Origin: Prostheceraeus crozeri
Taxonomy: Eukaryota > Platyhelminthes > Polycladida > Euryleptidae
Length of the DNA: 64,000 bases
Direction: 5' to 3'
Assembly: GCA_907163375.1 (NCBI GenBank)
Contig: CAJQUW010005259.1
Location: 62,001-126,000 of the forward strand
Shown here in pieces: positions 8,501 through 18,596 of the stretch. The notes under the pieces are model-generated. The model was not told where the DNA came from, searched no databases, and worked only from the letters and a program-made list of their open reading frames with translations. How positions within the stretch are numbered: the stretch's first letter is position 1; each line of letters starts with the position of its first letter. Position numbers and translations under genes: made by a program.

Positions 8501-9790
8501 ATGGATAAAGCAAATTTAAAAAAATTATATTCGCCCGCATCATCCTGTTCTTCTTATTCGACGAGATCAACGGGATTTGAAAATAAATGTTTTGATAATA
8601 ATAATCCATGTATAGATGTTAATATTTTATTTCTATTACAAGCCGAAATATTTAGAGAACAGACTAAAGGTTTACCTTCTATAGAAACTAATTATTGTTT
8701 ATTTCCAGGTGATCCATTTATTAAATTTATGGAGATTGTTAGTAAATATAATGATGTAGCTTATGTGGAATTAAATAAAGAAAATATGGTTATAATAGGT
8801 CATAATAATGTATATGGGTTTATCAGAGCAGTTTTGCCGATTAGTAATACTGATTGGATAGAAAATAAAATTATTAATTATATCAATATTAAAGAATTAG
8901 TTAAAAAATTAAAATCTTTTTCGAAAGAAAAAATTAGATTATTTGTTGACGATCAAAATCAATATAACATTCACATAGAGAGTAAAAAACATAATGAAGA
9001 ATTATTATGTCAAGTTTATTATAGAGACACAATTTATAAACAAGAAACATTAGAAATGCCGCAAAGATATGATGATGATACGTATATAGGATTATATTCA
9101 AACTTAAATATTAATTTGTTAAAATCTTATATGAATGGTTTAGCTCAACAAGAGAAAATTTATATGTGGACTACACCTTATACTATTAACAATGACCATA
9201 ATCATATTCATAATAAACGAACTGAAGGTTCTAGGGCTTTGCCCTATCTTAAAGAATCTTATGATAATATAGATGATGATTCTGTAACATCTGAAAATGG
9301 TGTAAATGGTAAAAAAGATTATAAAAATATTAGTAATTATAAAAATTTATCTAAATTTCATTTTCTTACAATTGAAAATAATAATGATGGTATAGTTGAA
9401 GATACTGTTAGACAACTATGTGTCGGGTCTACAAAATTTAAATTAGGATTTACATCTAATCAATTTAAAATTTTATCATCTTTAACAAAAACTAAAAGTG
9501 ATTCAGATTATGGTGGTGTTATTAAATTTTCCAAAAGAGATCAAAGACCAATATTTTTCTCTATTATATTATTATCAGATAAAAGATGTAATTTAGAATT
9601 AGATATTCCAATAAGAGAATGGTATCCTATCATGGAAGGGCATCCTATACCAAAAAGTGTAATTTATGATGATGAAGAAACAATTTATGATGATGATGAA
9701 GAATCAATTGATGATGATGATGATGAATCAATAGTTAGTGAAAAAAAATTTAAATTATCTTTTGATAAAACATTATATGATGAAACTTAA
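8501..9790 (+). CDS. Unknown 429-residue element protein
   Basis: I do not recognise this protein. It starts at ATG 8501 after an A-rich run. The N-terminal 25 residues are Ser-rich; two segments (about 50-180 and 295-365) have alternating strand-like patterns (for example VAYVELNKENMVIIG and FKLGFTSNQFKILSSLTK) separated by a low-complexity linker (about 230-285). The C-terminus (about 375-410) is a run of Asp/Glu. Two related beta-rich halves plus an acidic tail, beside the polymerase and on the same strand, could fit a sliding-clamp-like accessory factor, but that is a weak guess. The linker carries the mini-hairpin GGGC-TTT-GCCC (9234-9244). It has no counterpart in the visible part of element 2. 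Confidence 0.8.
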   Translation: MDKANLKKLYSPASSCSSYSTRSTGFENKCFDNNNPCIDVNILFLLQAEIFREQTKGLPSIETNYCLFPGDPFIKFMEIVSKYNDVAYVELNKENMVIIGHNNVYGFIRAVLPISNTDWIENKIINYINIKELVKKLKSFSKEKIRLFVDDQNQYNIHIESKKHNEELLCQVYYRDTIYKQETLEMPQRYDDDTYIGLYSNLNINLLKSYMNGLAQQEKIYMWTTPYTINNDHNHIHNKRTEGSRALPYLKESYDNIDDDSVTSENGVNGKKDYKNISNYKNLSKFHFLTIENNNDGIVEDTVRQLCVGSTKFKLGFTSNQFKILSSLTKTKSDSDYGGVIKFSKRDQRPIFFSIILLSDKRCNLELDIPIREWYPIMEGHPIPKSVIYDDEETIYDDDEESIDDDDDESIVSEKKFKLSFDKTLYDET

Positions 9791-9933
9791 TATGATAAAA
9801 CTTAATGTGATAAAGAAAAAAATAACTAAAGAACGTGAAATATATAATAATATAAAATAACACTCAAGTCCTTGATATTAGAATGTTTATATCTAAAATT
9901 AAAACACAAATTTTTCCTTAAAAAATAAAAAAA

Positions 9934-12900
9934 ATGGAAAATACCAAGTTTTATTGTGTCTTATGTAAAAAAAGTTGCAAACAAAAAGAAGTTATCAATC
10001 TCATTTAAATAGTAAATTGCATTTACAAAATGTAGAACGAGTTGATGAAGGAAATATATTAAAATTAAATAGTTATAAAAACTATCTAGAAACATTGCCT
10101 ACTGATATAAAAGTTAAAAAAATGTTTGATGATTATTCACATTCGGAATATAAAAAAGTTTTTAATAGTGAAGATGAGACCATACAAACCGAAGGTTCTA
10201 GGGCTTCGCCCGTACATGTGACATCGGAGATGTCTTCCAGGGCTTCGCCCGTACCAGATGGAAGATATTTATTTAGCGATACTGATGAATTTGATGAAGC
10301 TGAACGAACCGATGAAGCCTTACAAACAGAAGGTTCTAGGGCTTCGCCCGTAACAGATATAAAATATTTATTTAATCAGTCTTTTCGAACCGAAGGTTCC
10401 AGGGCTTCGCCCGTTGAATATAATGAAACCGATAAAACTTTTTATAATGTATTAACAAACTTTTATAATATATTTAAGAAATCTTTCAAATGTTATATGA
10501 ATGTAGAAGTACTTTATACAAAAAATGGACCTGATGGAATTCCTGAAGAAATAATACAAGGACATTTTACAAATTCACAAGAAATTCATAATGTAAATGA
10601 TATACAACCCATATTTGAATCGATGATACTTAAATTAGAAAATTGTATAATTGAAGCCCAGTTACGTGAATCTGGTTGGAGATTTGTTAAAATACTATCT
10701 AAGAAAATAGTAATTGATAAATATAAAAATAATACTGGTGGTAGTTATGTTTCTTTACCTTTCAGTTCACCACAAATAATCAACATAAAAAATGAAGATG
10801 ATTATTGTTTTCTGTGGAGTATTATAGCACATTTACATCCTGCAGAATATCATAAAGAAAGACTAAGTCATTATAATAAAGAAGAATACATAAAGGAATT
10901 TGATCTTTCTGATGGCTTAGATGAATTTCCATATGATTATAATAGGTTAAAAAAGTTTCATAAAAAGAATAAAAATTTAATAGAAGTAAATGTTTTTGAA
11001 TTAAATGTGAATTATGTTTCTATTGGTAAAATTACTCCACTTTACTCAGATTCAAAAAAATTTTATTTGAATAATAAAAATTTATGTCAATCAGAAATAG
11101 TATATAATGATAGAGGAAATTACATGCATCATAATATTTTTTACCAAGGAAATATAATATGTACTGAAAAATTTGAACTTGTTAAAACATTATCACCAAT
11201 AATGATTAATCATAATAATTATAAAGGACGTACTGATGATTATAATTACAAATATTCATCTTTATCTTCAGAATATCAACAAAAATTAGAAAATTTAAAT
11301 AAAAGTTTACAAAAATGTAAAACAGATTATCAACAACAAACAATATTAGTACAAGAATATGGCCATAAATATCAAAATAAGATAGAAACAATTCAAAAAT
11401 TAAATGAAGAAAATAATAAAGAATTAAATAATGAAGAAAATAAAGAATCGGCTAAAGCCAGAGCTTCGCTCCGATTAAATGAATGTTTAAAAAAATGTCT
11501 ACAACAATATAAAGAACAATATGATAAAGAATATATTTATCAGCTACAAATATTAAATCAAAATTATCATCAAAATACATTTAATATTACAAAAGAAATT
11601 AATGAAACACATGAAATATATCAAGATAAATTTGAAAAACTAGAACAGTCAAAACAACCAGCACAAGCGAATATATTATATTATCAGGGTCATTTTATAT
11701 TGTGTAAAGATGTTTCTATATTTACAAAAACTTCAGATAATAAAAATTTTCCTTGTCTTCAATGTATGACAAGTTTTAGAACTTTAGAAGAAATGAATAG
11801 ACATTTGGAGAATTGCCAACAAAATGAAGCAGTTCAAAATACTTTTCCTAAAGATGATTATTTAGAATATAATAAATGGTATTTTAAAAATAAAGTACCC
11901 TTTACTATTTATTGTGATTTTGAAGCATATAATGTTAATATGACACAAAATCGAACGGAAAGTTCCAGGGCTTCACCCGATTCTGAAAATTGTACGGGCC
12001 AAGCCCTAGAACCTTCGGTTTTTAATTCTGAAAAAAGTGCACCTGGAAAAAGTTCAGCTGAACAAAGTAAAGAAAAATATTTATTTGAACAAAAACCATT
12101 ATGTTGGGGAATGTACATTCATTCAAATTATCCTGAATTATTTAAATCAGAATATTTTCAATACTATGGTGAAGATAGTTCAGAAATGTTTACAAAGAAA
12201 GTAGAAGAATTACAAGGACGTTTTTCACAATTGCTTGAAACAAATATTCCAATGATGCCATTAACAGAAAAAGAAAAATTAAATTTTATTAATGAAACAA
12301 AATGTTATTACTGTGGAAGAGAATTTACAAAAAATTATAAAAATGGCAAAGGTAGATATCTTGATAGGCGAAGCGACGGCTCTGCCGTCAAGGTAAAAGA
12401 TCATGATCATCTAAATGGATTATATAGAGGTGCAGCACATAATTCTTGTAATCTTAATGCTAATAAATTTAAATATAACTTTGTTCCTCTGTATTTCTAC
12501 AATGGTTCTAAATATGATTTCCATCTAGTAATGAAAGATTTATTTTCATCTGAAAAATTACAACAACAACAAATAAATGTACTATGTAAAACAGAAGAAG
12601 AATATTTTTCAATGCAATTAGGTTGCATTAGAATTTTAGATGCATTTAGATTTTTTACTCCTTATTCATTAGATGTTATGGGAAAAACTTTGAAATCTGA
12701 ACAATGTAAAATATTAAATAAATATAATTTAAAACCTTTAAAAGGAATATTTCCGTATGAGTATATAGCCTGCGGCTCACAGTCGACCTATGGTTCACAG
12801 TCGAAGACTGATATAACTGGAGATAAAACCTGTGGTTCACAGTCGAAGACTGATTTTAATTCTGTGAATAAAATTATGGAAGAAAAACAACTTCCTCCAA

Positions 12901-14732
12901 TAAATAAATTTAAATCAACATTAAAACAATCAAAATTATCTGACGAAGACTATGCAGAAGCTGAAAAAAATTGGAGAGAGTTAAATTGTAAAACAATGTA
13001 TGATTATACAATGAAATATCTTCAGATAGATGTATTAATACTAGCTGATCTTTTCGAAAACTTTCGTGATATGTGTTTAGAATATTACGGAATAGATCCA
13101 TGTTATTGTTATTCTACACCAGGTTTAACATGGTTAGCAGGATTAAAACATACTGGTGTTCAAGCCGATGGCTCTAGGACAAAGTCCGTTAAACTTAAAC
13201 ATTATAAAGAAAATACATATGATAAATTATTATTTTTTGAATCTGGAATTAGAGGTGGAGTTTCATCAGTTTTAGGTAATAGATATGTTAAATGTTATAA
13301 TAAGAAAGTAAATCCACAAGAATATGGAATAATGAAACCTTTATCTCCAGAAGAAAAAGAAAAAATATTAGAAATTTTTCGAACGAAACGAGAAGGAGTA
13401 GAACGTGAAAAAGCAATTGATGAATTCATGAGAGAAAACTATTTGTTATATTATGATTTTAATAGCTTATATTCTTCTTGCATGATACAAGAATTACCAA
13501 CAGGTGAAATGTCATGGTGTAATATTCGTACGACATCAGAGATGTCTACTAGGGCTTCGCCCGATCTAGATTATCAAAGAACATATGATGGTGAAAATAA
13601 TTTTGGTTATGTATATGAAGTTGATTTAGTATACCCTGATTATATAAAAGATAAAACAAAATATTTTCCTTTCTGTCCCGAAAACAAAATTCCTAATATA
13701 GAAGATTTTTCAGATTATCAAAAATCTTTAATTCCTAAGAAATATAGACCAACAAAAAAACTTATGTTAACACAAAGCAATAAAGGAAAGTATGTTGTTG
13801 AAGGAAGAATGCTAGATTGGTATTTAGATCATGGAATGATTCTCACCAAAATACATCGAAAACTAGAGTATAGAAAATCTAGGTGGTTAAAAAATTATAT
13901 AGAGTTCAATATTGAAAAACGTAAAATAGCTAAAAGAAATAAAGATGATTTTGGAAACGTGTTCTTCAAATTAATGAATAATGCATTTTATGGTAAGACT
14001 TTAGAAAATGTGCGTAATAGACAAAATATTGAAATAGTTTATGATAAAGATAGATTTCAAAATTTAACAAGGAAACCTACATATAAAAGAACTACTAGAT
14101 TCAGTGATGAACTTTGTGCTGTTCATCTAAGAAGAAGCATTGTAAAACATGATAAGTTTAATTTCATTGGTTTCACTATATTAGAATTAGCTAAACTATT
14201 TATGTATAGTTTTATATATGATTATTTAGCACCTGCTTATGGCAAAAACTATAAATTACACTTTACAGATACCGATTCTGTTTTCTTAGAATTAACAATA
14301 CCGTATAATTCTACACTTGATGAAGAAATAGATAAAATAAAAGATATCATTCATCCTTCTGATTTATGTAAAGTAAAAGATGAATTAGAAGGAAATGAAG
14401 ATTTCATAACAGAAGCTATATTTTTAAAATCTAAATGTTACTGTTATGATACAACTAATAATATTAGGACATCGGAGATGTCTTCCAGGGCTTCGCCCGT
14501 TAAAACACATAAAACATTAAAAGGAATTTCAAAGGCATCAGTGGCTAATCAAATAACATTTCAAGATTATAAAAATGCATTATTTAATAATGAAATAAAA
14601 ACAGCATGTAATTATAGACTTAATTCAAAAAAACATAACATGTATTTAAAAGAAGAACATAAATTAGCATTAGATCCATTTGATGATAAAAGAAAAATTT
14701 TACCTGATGGAATAACTACTGAACCTTTTTAA
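9934..14732 (+). CDS. POLB: Protein-primed-type DNA polymerase B (element 1), frameshifted near start
   Basis: The main frame runs 9975-14732 (about 1,585 codons) without an ATG at its start. The ATG at 9934 lies in the neighbouring frame and begins FYCVLCKKSC; the main frame continues YQSHLNSKLH, so together they outline a C2H2 finger broken by a one-base loss near 9979-9992. Exonuclease motifs: DFEAY (about 11916), NGSKYDFH (12501), YLQIDVLILAD (about 13017). Polymerase motifs: DFNSLYSS (about 13458, A), KLMNNAFYGK (13967, B), FTDTDSV (14262, C). A second zinc finger (about 11754-11817) and an endonuclease VII-like block with CYYC, DHDH and CNLN (about 12302-12460) are inserted, as is common in this polymerase lineage. 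It replicates the element DNA. Many in-frame mini-hairpins encode GSRASP-like peptides. Confidence 0.92.
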
Positions 14733-14820
14733 TTTTCTAATTTCTAAGATAGACAAATTTGATATATATATAAAATAAAAAAATATTGTAACACTATATT
14801 TGTATATTTTTATCACTCCT

Positions 14821-14875
14821 CGAAAATATTTTCGATCGACTTTCAGTCGGGGCGAAGCCCCTCGAGGCAAAGCCT
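14821..14875. terminator. Hairpin cluster between convergent POLB and ATPase
   Basis: A tight row of inverted repeats: CGAAAATATTTTCG (14821-14834), CGACT-TTC-AGTCG (14837-14849), GGGGC-GAA-GCCCC (14849-14861) and AGGC-AAA-GCCT (14865-14875). The last overlaps the stop codon of the ATPase. They lie between two convergent genes and could form RNA 3'-end structures, but equally belong to the dispersed mini-hairpin family. The terminator role is only a suggestion. Confidence 0.45.
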
Positions 14876-15569
14876 AGTCAGAGAAGAATTGTTCGATAAC
14901 TCTTTCATGAATTTTTTTATCAATATTAATTGTGATAAATCCATAATCTTTTGACCAAGCATTGTTACACGATTGTTTAAATTCATCTTTATTTCTTACA
15001 CATAAATCTCTTAACAAATCACTTAAGTTTCTTGCATTTATTTCAAATAGTATAAATATATTTGCATTCTTTCTAATAACACTTCCGTCTAATGAATACA
15101 TACTTTGTGTTAAATAAAAAACACTACAGTTATTATGTCTACCTCTTGTGAAATAATTTCTCTGAACTGACTGATTTCTATCATTAACACAATCATCAAA
15201 AATTACACAATGTTTCATTGTTTTATCTAGTTTACTAGGATCTTGCATATTACCACTATCATCTATTAATTGTATCTTTATATGGTTATTTTTATTAGAT
15301 TCTACTAACTGATTATTTTTTGCTGCTTCTTCACACCACGAACTTATTTCTTCTTCATCTTCAGATTTTTCATATTCTTTGAATAATGAAGCAATTGCTG
15401 TTTTTTTAAGATTATTTTCAAATCCATATTTTAAAAATTGATAGACGGGTTGTTCTGCCGTTGTTGTATAAATTATAAGATTGTTATAATCCAAAAAATT
15501 TGGAGTCGTTAAAATTTTAAATAATAGATATGTTTTTCCACATCCTGATCTTCCACAAATAACTGACAA
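14874..15569 (-). CDS. ATP: A32/FtsK-HerA-like packaging ATPase
   Basis: About 231 residues. Walker A is GRSGCGKT and Walker B is HCVIFDDC, followed by LTQSMYSLD, the sensor region typical of genome-packaging ATPases of Polintons and NCLDV-type viruses. The enzyme would drive DNA into preformed capsids. The reading frame before Walker A has no ATG: it starts at TTG 15569 and the open stretch reaches back only to a TAA about 15 codons further upstream, past an 8-A run. So the start may lie in another frame across that run, or the N-terminus may be spliced or damaged. It converges with POLB. Confidence 0.85.
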   Translation of the reverse strand: MSVICGRSGCGKTYLLFKILTTPNFLDYNNLIIYTTTAEQPVYQFLKYGFENNLKKTAIASLFKEYEKSEDEEEISSWCEEAAKNNQLVESNKNNHIKIQLIDDSGNMQDPSKLDKTMKHCVIFDDCVNDRNQSVQRNYFTRGRHNNCSVFYLTQSMYSLDGSVIRKNANIFILFEINARNLSDLLRDLCVRNKDEFKQSCNNAWSKDYGFITINIDKKIHERVIEQFFSD

Positions 15570-15702
15570 AACTTTATTAGATAAATTTGGATGATGATTA
15601 AATTTAAGTTTTTTTTATTAAATTAATTTAATAAAAAAATTTATTTTTATTTTATTTTTGTTTTTAAAGAAGAAGAAGAAAATTAAACTTCTCTAGCTTC
15701 GC

Positions 15703-15776
15703 GTGGGAGTTTATACCTCTCGAACGGGAGTTTATACCTACCGAACGGGAGTTTATACCTCCCGAACCAAAAGATC
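15703..15776. repeat. Three 20-bp tandem repeats at the penton 3' end
   Basis: Three copies of a unit containing CGAACGGGAGTTTATACCT lie just past and over the penton stop codon. The last can pair as GGGAG with CTCCC across TTTATAC. They are in no gene apart from the edge of the penton frame. Confidence 0.8.
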
Positions 15777-16541
15777 TATCATAATCTCTTCACCTCCAAA
15801 ATTTATTTCTTGTCCTTTCTCATCAGTGATTCTAATGCCAATGTTGTTAATAGTTTTTCTTGTAATAGGAAAATATATTAATGTTTGTGGAATTACATTT
15901 AATCTATAACCAATGGGTACAGTAAAAGCTGGAAAACTGAATATTAAATTTGATAATTTACCATTTATATATCCTCCTTCAATAATGTCACAATGTACAA
16001 CAATTGAATTTATTTCAGTTATTTTTGGAATCTTCTCACCTAAATGATAACCTTGACTATAGGTTTGTTTATTAAATCCTAATAGCTTTGACAATGATCT
16101 ATCATGATTAAAATCAACTTGATGATTTTCGTCTAAAGTAAGAGAAAATTTATTAACTGCCGGTTCAACTGCAAAATGTAATTGTTTCTTATCTTTAAAT
16201 GATATACCTAAATGTCTCTTAATTTCATTTGATATTGTTTCAACTTCGTAAGAACCAGGAAGAAAAGTTAGTATTTTCCATGTTTTGCCTTTATCAGTAG
16301 AATATCTAAATTGATCATTCACATCTTTGATAACGTTTTGTATAGTGTTAAATGTAGAGAAACTAGTCAATGCAATTTGATAATTTTTATTTTGTTCTAA
16401 ATGTAGAATGGGTTCTAAATTACAAGTGTGTGATGAAGTAGTTGTTATAATTTTTAACGTCGTACTAAATTTTGATGAACCCAAAATCTCTGTTAGATTT
16501 TCTAAATGATTATTAATTTTGTCTAAATCTGCTGAACACAT
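15753..16541 (-). CDS. Penton-like single-jelly-roll minor capsid protein
   Basis: 262 residues, beta-rich, no membrane segment. The C-terminal half has the order I associate with Polinton/adintovirus penton proteins: LLGFNKQTY, then VVHCDIIEGGYINGK, then a YFPITRKTINNIGIRITDEKG stretch and GGEEIMIDLLV at the end. These proteins occupy the fivefold vertices of the capsid. The assignment is by pattern and context. It starts at ATG 16541 after an A/T-rich leader and is transcribed with the ATPase direction, about 180 bp upstream of it. No mini-hairpin interrupts it. Confidence 0.8.
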   Translation of the reverse strand: MCSADLDKINNHLENLTEILGSSKFSTTLKIITTTSSHTCNLEPILHLEQNKNYQIALTSFSTFNTIQNVIKDVNDQFRYSTDKGKTWKILTFLPGSYEVETISNEIKRHLGISFKDKKQLHFAVEPAVNKFSLTLDENHQVDFNHDRSLSKLLGFNKQTYSQGYHLGEKIPKITEINSIVVHCDIIEGGYINGKLSNLIFSFPAFTVPIGYRLNVIPQTLIYFPITRKTINNIGIRITDEKGQEINFGGEEIMIDLLVREV

Positions 16542-16611
16542 TTTTAAACTAAAAAAAATTAAATAAATATTTTTTTATGAAAAAGGTAAAACAACAACAT
16601 ATTTCAGCTAC

Positions 16612-16680
16612 GGGCGAAGCCCTGGAGGACATCAGAGATGTCCGGTTCGGGCGAAGCCCTGGAGGACATCAGAGATGTCC
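16612..16680. repeat. Duplicated mini-hairpin block
   Basis: Two tandem copies of the block GGGC-GAA-GCCC (16612-16622, 16649-16659) plus GGACATC-AGA-GATGTCC (16627-16643, 16664-16680), about 37 bp per copy. The same two hairpins occur joined in the polymerase gene (13532-13562, 14468-14498), so they move or duplicate as a pair. The second copy runs into the last codons and stop of the next gene (16669). Confidence 0.9.
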
Positions 16681-17490
16681 TGTTATACTTTTATAATCCT
16701 CTTCATTTAGAATCTTCTTTTCTAACAGTCTTTTCAATATAGCATGAATTTCATTGAAACTAGAATTATGTCCTTCTTTTATTGCAGATATTAAAATATT
16801 TAATCTATTTAGTAATTCTTGTGGATCATCTGGCAAAAATACAGTTGTTTCAGTTTTCTGTTTTTCAGATAAACCTTTTCCTACTTTAACTCCCGTTGAT
16901 AATAAATTTTCTAATTGTTTATAACGTCTAAGAGATTTTACTGCACCAACTCTGTCTAACATAGCTTTATATTTTATGAGATCTTCTACAGCATAATTAT
17001 TTAAATCTGCTCCTCTTAAAAGATTAACAAAATTTCTATCTAAATTAAAAGGAGATTTATCTGGTGAAAAAATTAAACCTCGAAAAGGTTGTGGAAATAT
17101 TTCTTTTTGTCCGAGATAAAATCTAGGTATTGTTTTTCCATCTATAAATGAAATAGAATGTTCAAATTGCATAGATTTTGGTAATTTCTTATTAATGTTT
17201 GATTCTAGTAATCCATAGTCATCTAATATAGTTTTGTGCTCTGGATCTGTTATATCAATTTGTTTATCATTATTTGTACTTTCTTTTTCAAGAGTTTTAA
17301 ATGGTTTCATAGTTTTCTCAAAATCAGTTTTTACTTGCTCGGTTTGCTGCATTTGTTCAAACATATCAGATTGAATACCAGCTTTTATCATTCTATGTTG
17401 AAGATGATTTTCTTTCATAATATTTCTTTGTTTTATTAACTCTTCTAATTGTTTTATTCTTTTAAAATTATCAGCTTTAATTTTATCCAT
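16669..17490 (-). CDS. Conserved Polinton-type protein of unknown function
   Basis: About 273 residues from the ATG at 17490 (MDKIKADNFKR); the frame stays open 22 codons further upstream, but the A/T-rich leader just before 17490 favours that ATG. The N-terminal third is charged and helical; the middle holds a strand-rich part (IPRFYLGQKEIFPQPF) and the C-terminus has VFLPDDPQELLNRLNILI followed by a helical end. A similar C-terminal pattern (leucine-proline-acid-proline, then a long helix) is familiar to me from unnamed proteins of adintovirus-like elements. The role is unknown; packing beside the penton and membrane genes suggests a virion or assembly part. The last codons are formed by a mini-hairpin. 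Confidence 0.7.
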   Translation of the reverse strand: MDKIKADNFKRIKQLEELIKQRNIMKENHLQHRMIKAGIQSDMFEQMQQTEQVKTDFEKTMKPFKTLEKESTNNDKQIDITDPEHKTILDDYGLLESNINKKLPKSMQFEHSISFIDGKTIPRFYLGQKEIFPQPFRGLIFSPDKSPFNLDRNFVNLLRGADLNNYAVEDLIKYKAMLDRVGAVKSLRRYKQLENLLSTGVKVGKGLSEKQKTETTVFLPDDPQELLNRLNILISAIKEGHNSSFNEIHAILKRLLEKKILNEEDYKSITGHL

Positions 17491-17596
17491 TTTTAAAATA
17501 TAATATTTGAATTTTGTGGTAACATTGGAATACAGCAAAAACATTTTACTGAACAAATTATTTTTTTATTGCTTTGTTGTTTGACATCTTTTCGCT

Positions 17597-18289
17597 TTAA
17601 GTTTTGTTTAATAAAGTTTTGCTTAAATTTTCGCTTAAAGTTTTTAGCTCTTCTAAAAAAATTTTGTCATTTTCTTCACTAGAAATTTTGCCATCACTAG
17701 AAATTTTGCCATCCTGTTTATTCTTATCATCAACTTTTTCGGACTTTAAATGAAAGGTTTGATTTACTTCATTAGCTATTTGATCAAATTTTTCAATCTC
17801 ATCTAACGTAATAACATTATCATCACATACTCTTTGAAAGTAGTAATGTAGTTTATCATAGACTTCTTTAATATGTAAATGCTTAGTTTTTAATGATTTT
17901 CGTTTCTTAGTTATTAAAGATTTATCTAACATTGTAACAAGTGAAGTTGCAAAAACGCCCGTACCTGTTAAAGCTGTAGCAACTACTGGAATTACTAAAA
18001 CACCAGAAGATATAACAATTGTTAAAGCACCTAAACTTATTGTTAAGAATATGCCAATTCCTTGTGTTACATTCTTAACTTTAGTCCATCTCTTTCTTAA
18101 TTTTTTATAATGCTCTAATCTTAATAATAATTGAGATTCCTTATCTTTCATATAGCGTACTCTATCTTTGTGTTTTTCAATGTTAATCTTTTCAATGTCC
18201 ATTAAAGTAGAACTACGTTCATATGATAACGAAGGATATATTCTTGCGGTTTCTTCCATTTTTGTTTCTTCCATTTTTGTTTCTTCCAT
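17597..18289 (-). CDS. Two-helix membrane protein, conserved in Polintons
   Basis: 230 residues. It opens with repeated MEETK units (an 15-bp tandem repeat in DNA), then a charged helix, two adjacent hydrophobic segments (about residues 75-98 and 100-122, GIGIFLTISLGALTIVISSG and VLVIPVVATALTGTGVFATS), and a C-terminal charged helical part with another small repeat (DGKISSDGKISSEE). Proteins with this helix - two membrane spans - helix order are common in Polinton-like elements; function unknown. Fragments of this gene are found at 2647-2738 and 20041-20089, showing that the right end has been rearranged. Confidence 0.7.
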   Translation of the reverse strand: MEETKMEETKMEETARIYPSLSYERSSTLMDIEKINIEKHKDRVRYMKDKESQLLLRLEHYKKLRKRWTKVKNVTQGIGIFLTISLGALTIVISSGVLVIPVVATALTGTGVFATSLVTMLDKSLITKKRKSLKTKHLHIKEVYDKLHYYFQRVCDDNVITLDEIEKFDQIANEVNQTFHLKSEKVDDKNKQDGKISSDGKISSEENDKIFLEELKTLSENLSKTLLNKT

Positions 18290-18306
18290 TTTTTAAAGAA
18301 ATATTT

Positions 18307-18465
18307 TGAATAAATATTTTGAAAACAATCTTCTGAAATGCTATTTAAATCGAAATACGTAGTTGTTTGTTTGTCGTATATTTCTAAGAACTCAGTCATG
18401 TTATTAACCTGAGGTAATATATCACCTATATTACTCAGTATAACTGTCGGATTTTCATCATTCAT
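18307..18465 (-). pseudogene. Fragment resembling the N-terminus of the protease
   Basis: From the ATG at 18465 the frame includes TEFLEIYDKQTTTYFDLNSI, which lines up with the first 21 residues of PRO (KFFKLYGTQTTTNFDLKKI) and then loses similarity. It runs without a clean stop into the 5' flank of the membrane gene. I read it as the remains of a second, diverged protease copy, or of a gene with the same N-terminal module. No catalytic part is left. Confidence 0.5.
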
Positions 18466-18596
18466 TTTAAATGAAATAAATTCCAATAACTGTAATAATG
18501 ACTACTTCTTGTACAGGAAAATGAAAACAACGGCAGTGTATTTTGCATCAAATATAATAATACAACAATCAATCTTATCATACAATTGTACAATGT

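Noticed and set aside
9979-9992. Programmed -1 frameshift site in POLB
   Set aside because: No X-XXY-YYZ heptamer in the correct phase and no obvious downstream structure; a deletion or sequence error is simpler.
11909-12118. Antisense open frame inside POLB
   Set aside because: Shadow of the polymerase frame; produced by the symmetric hairpin inserts.
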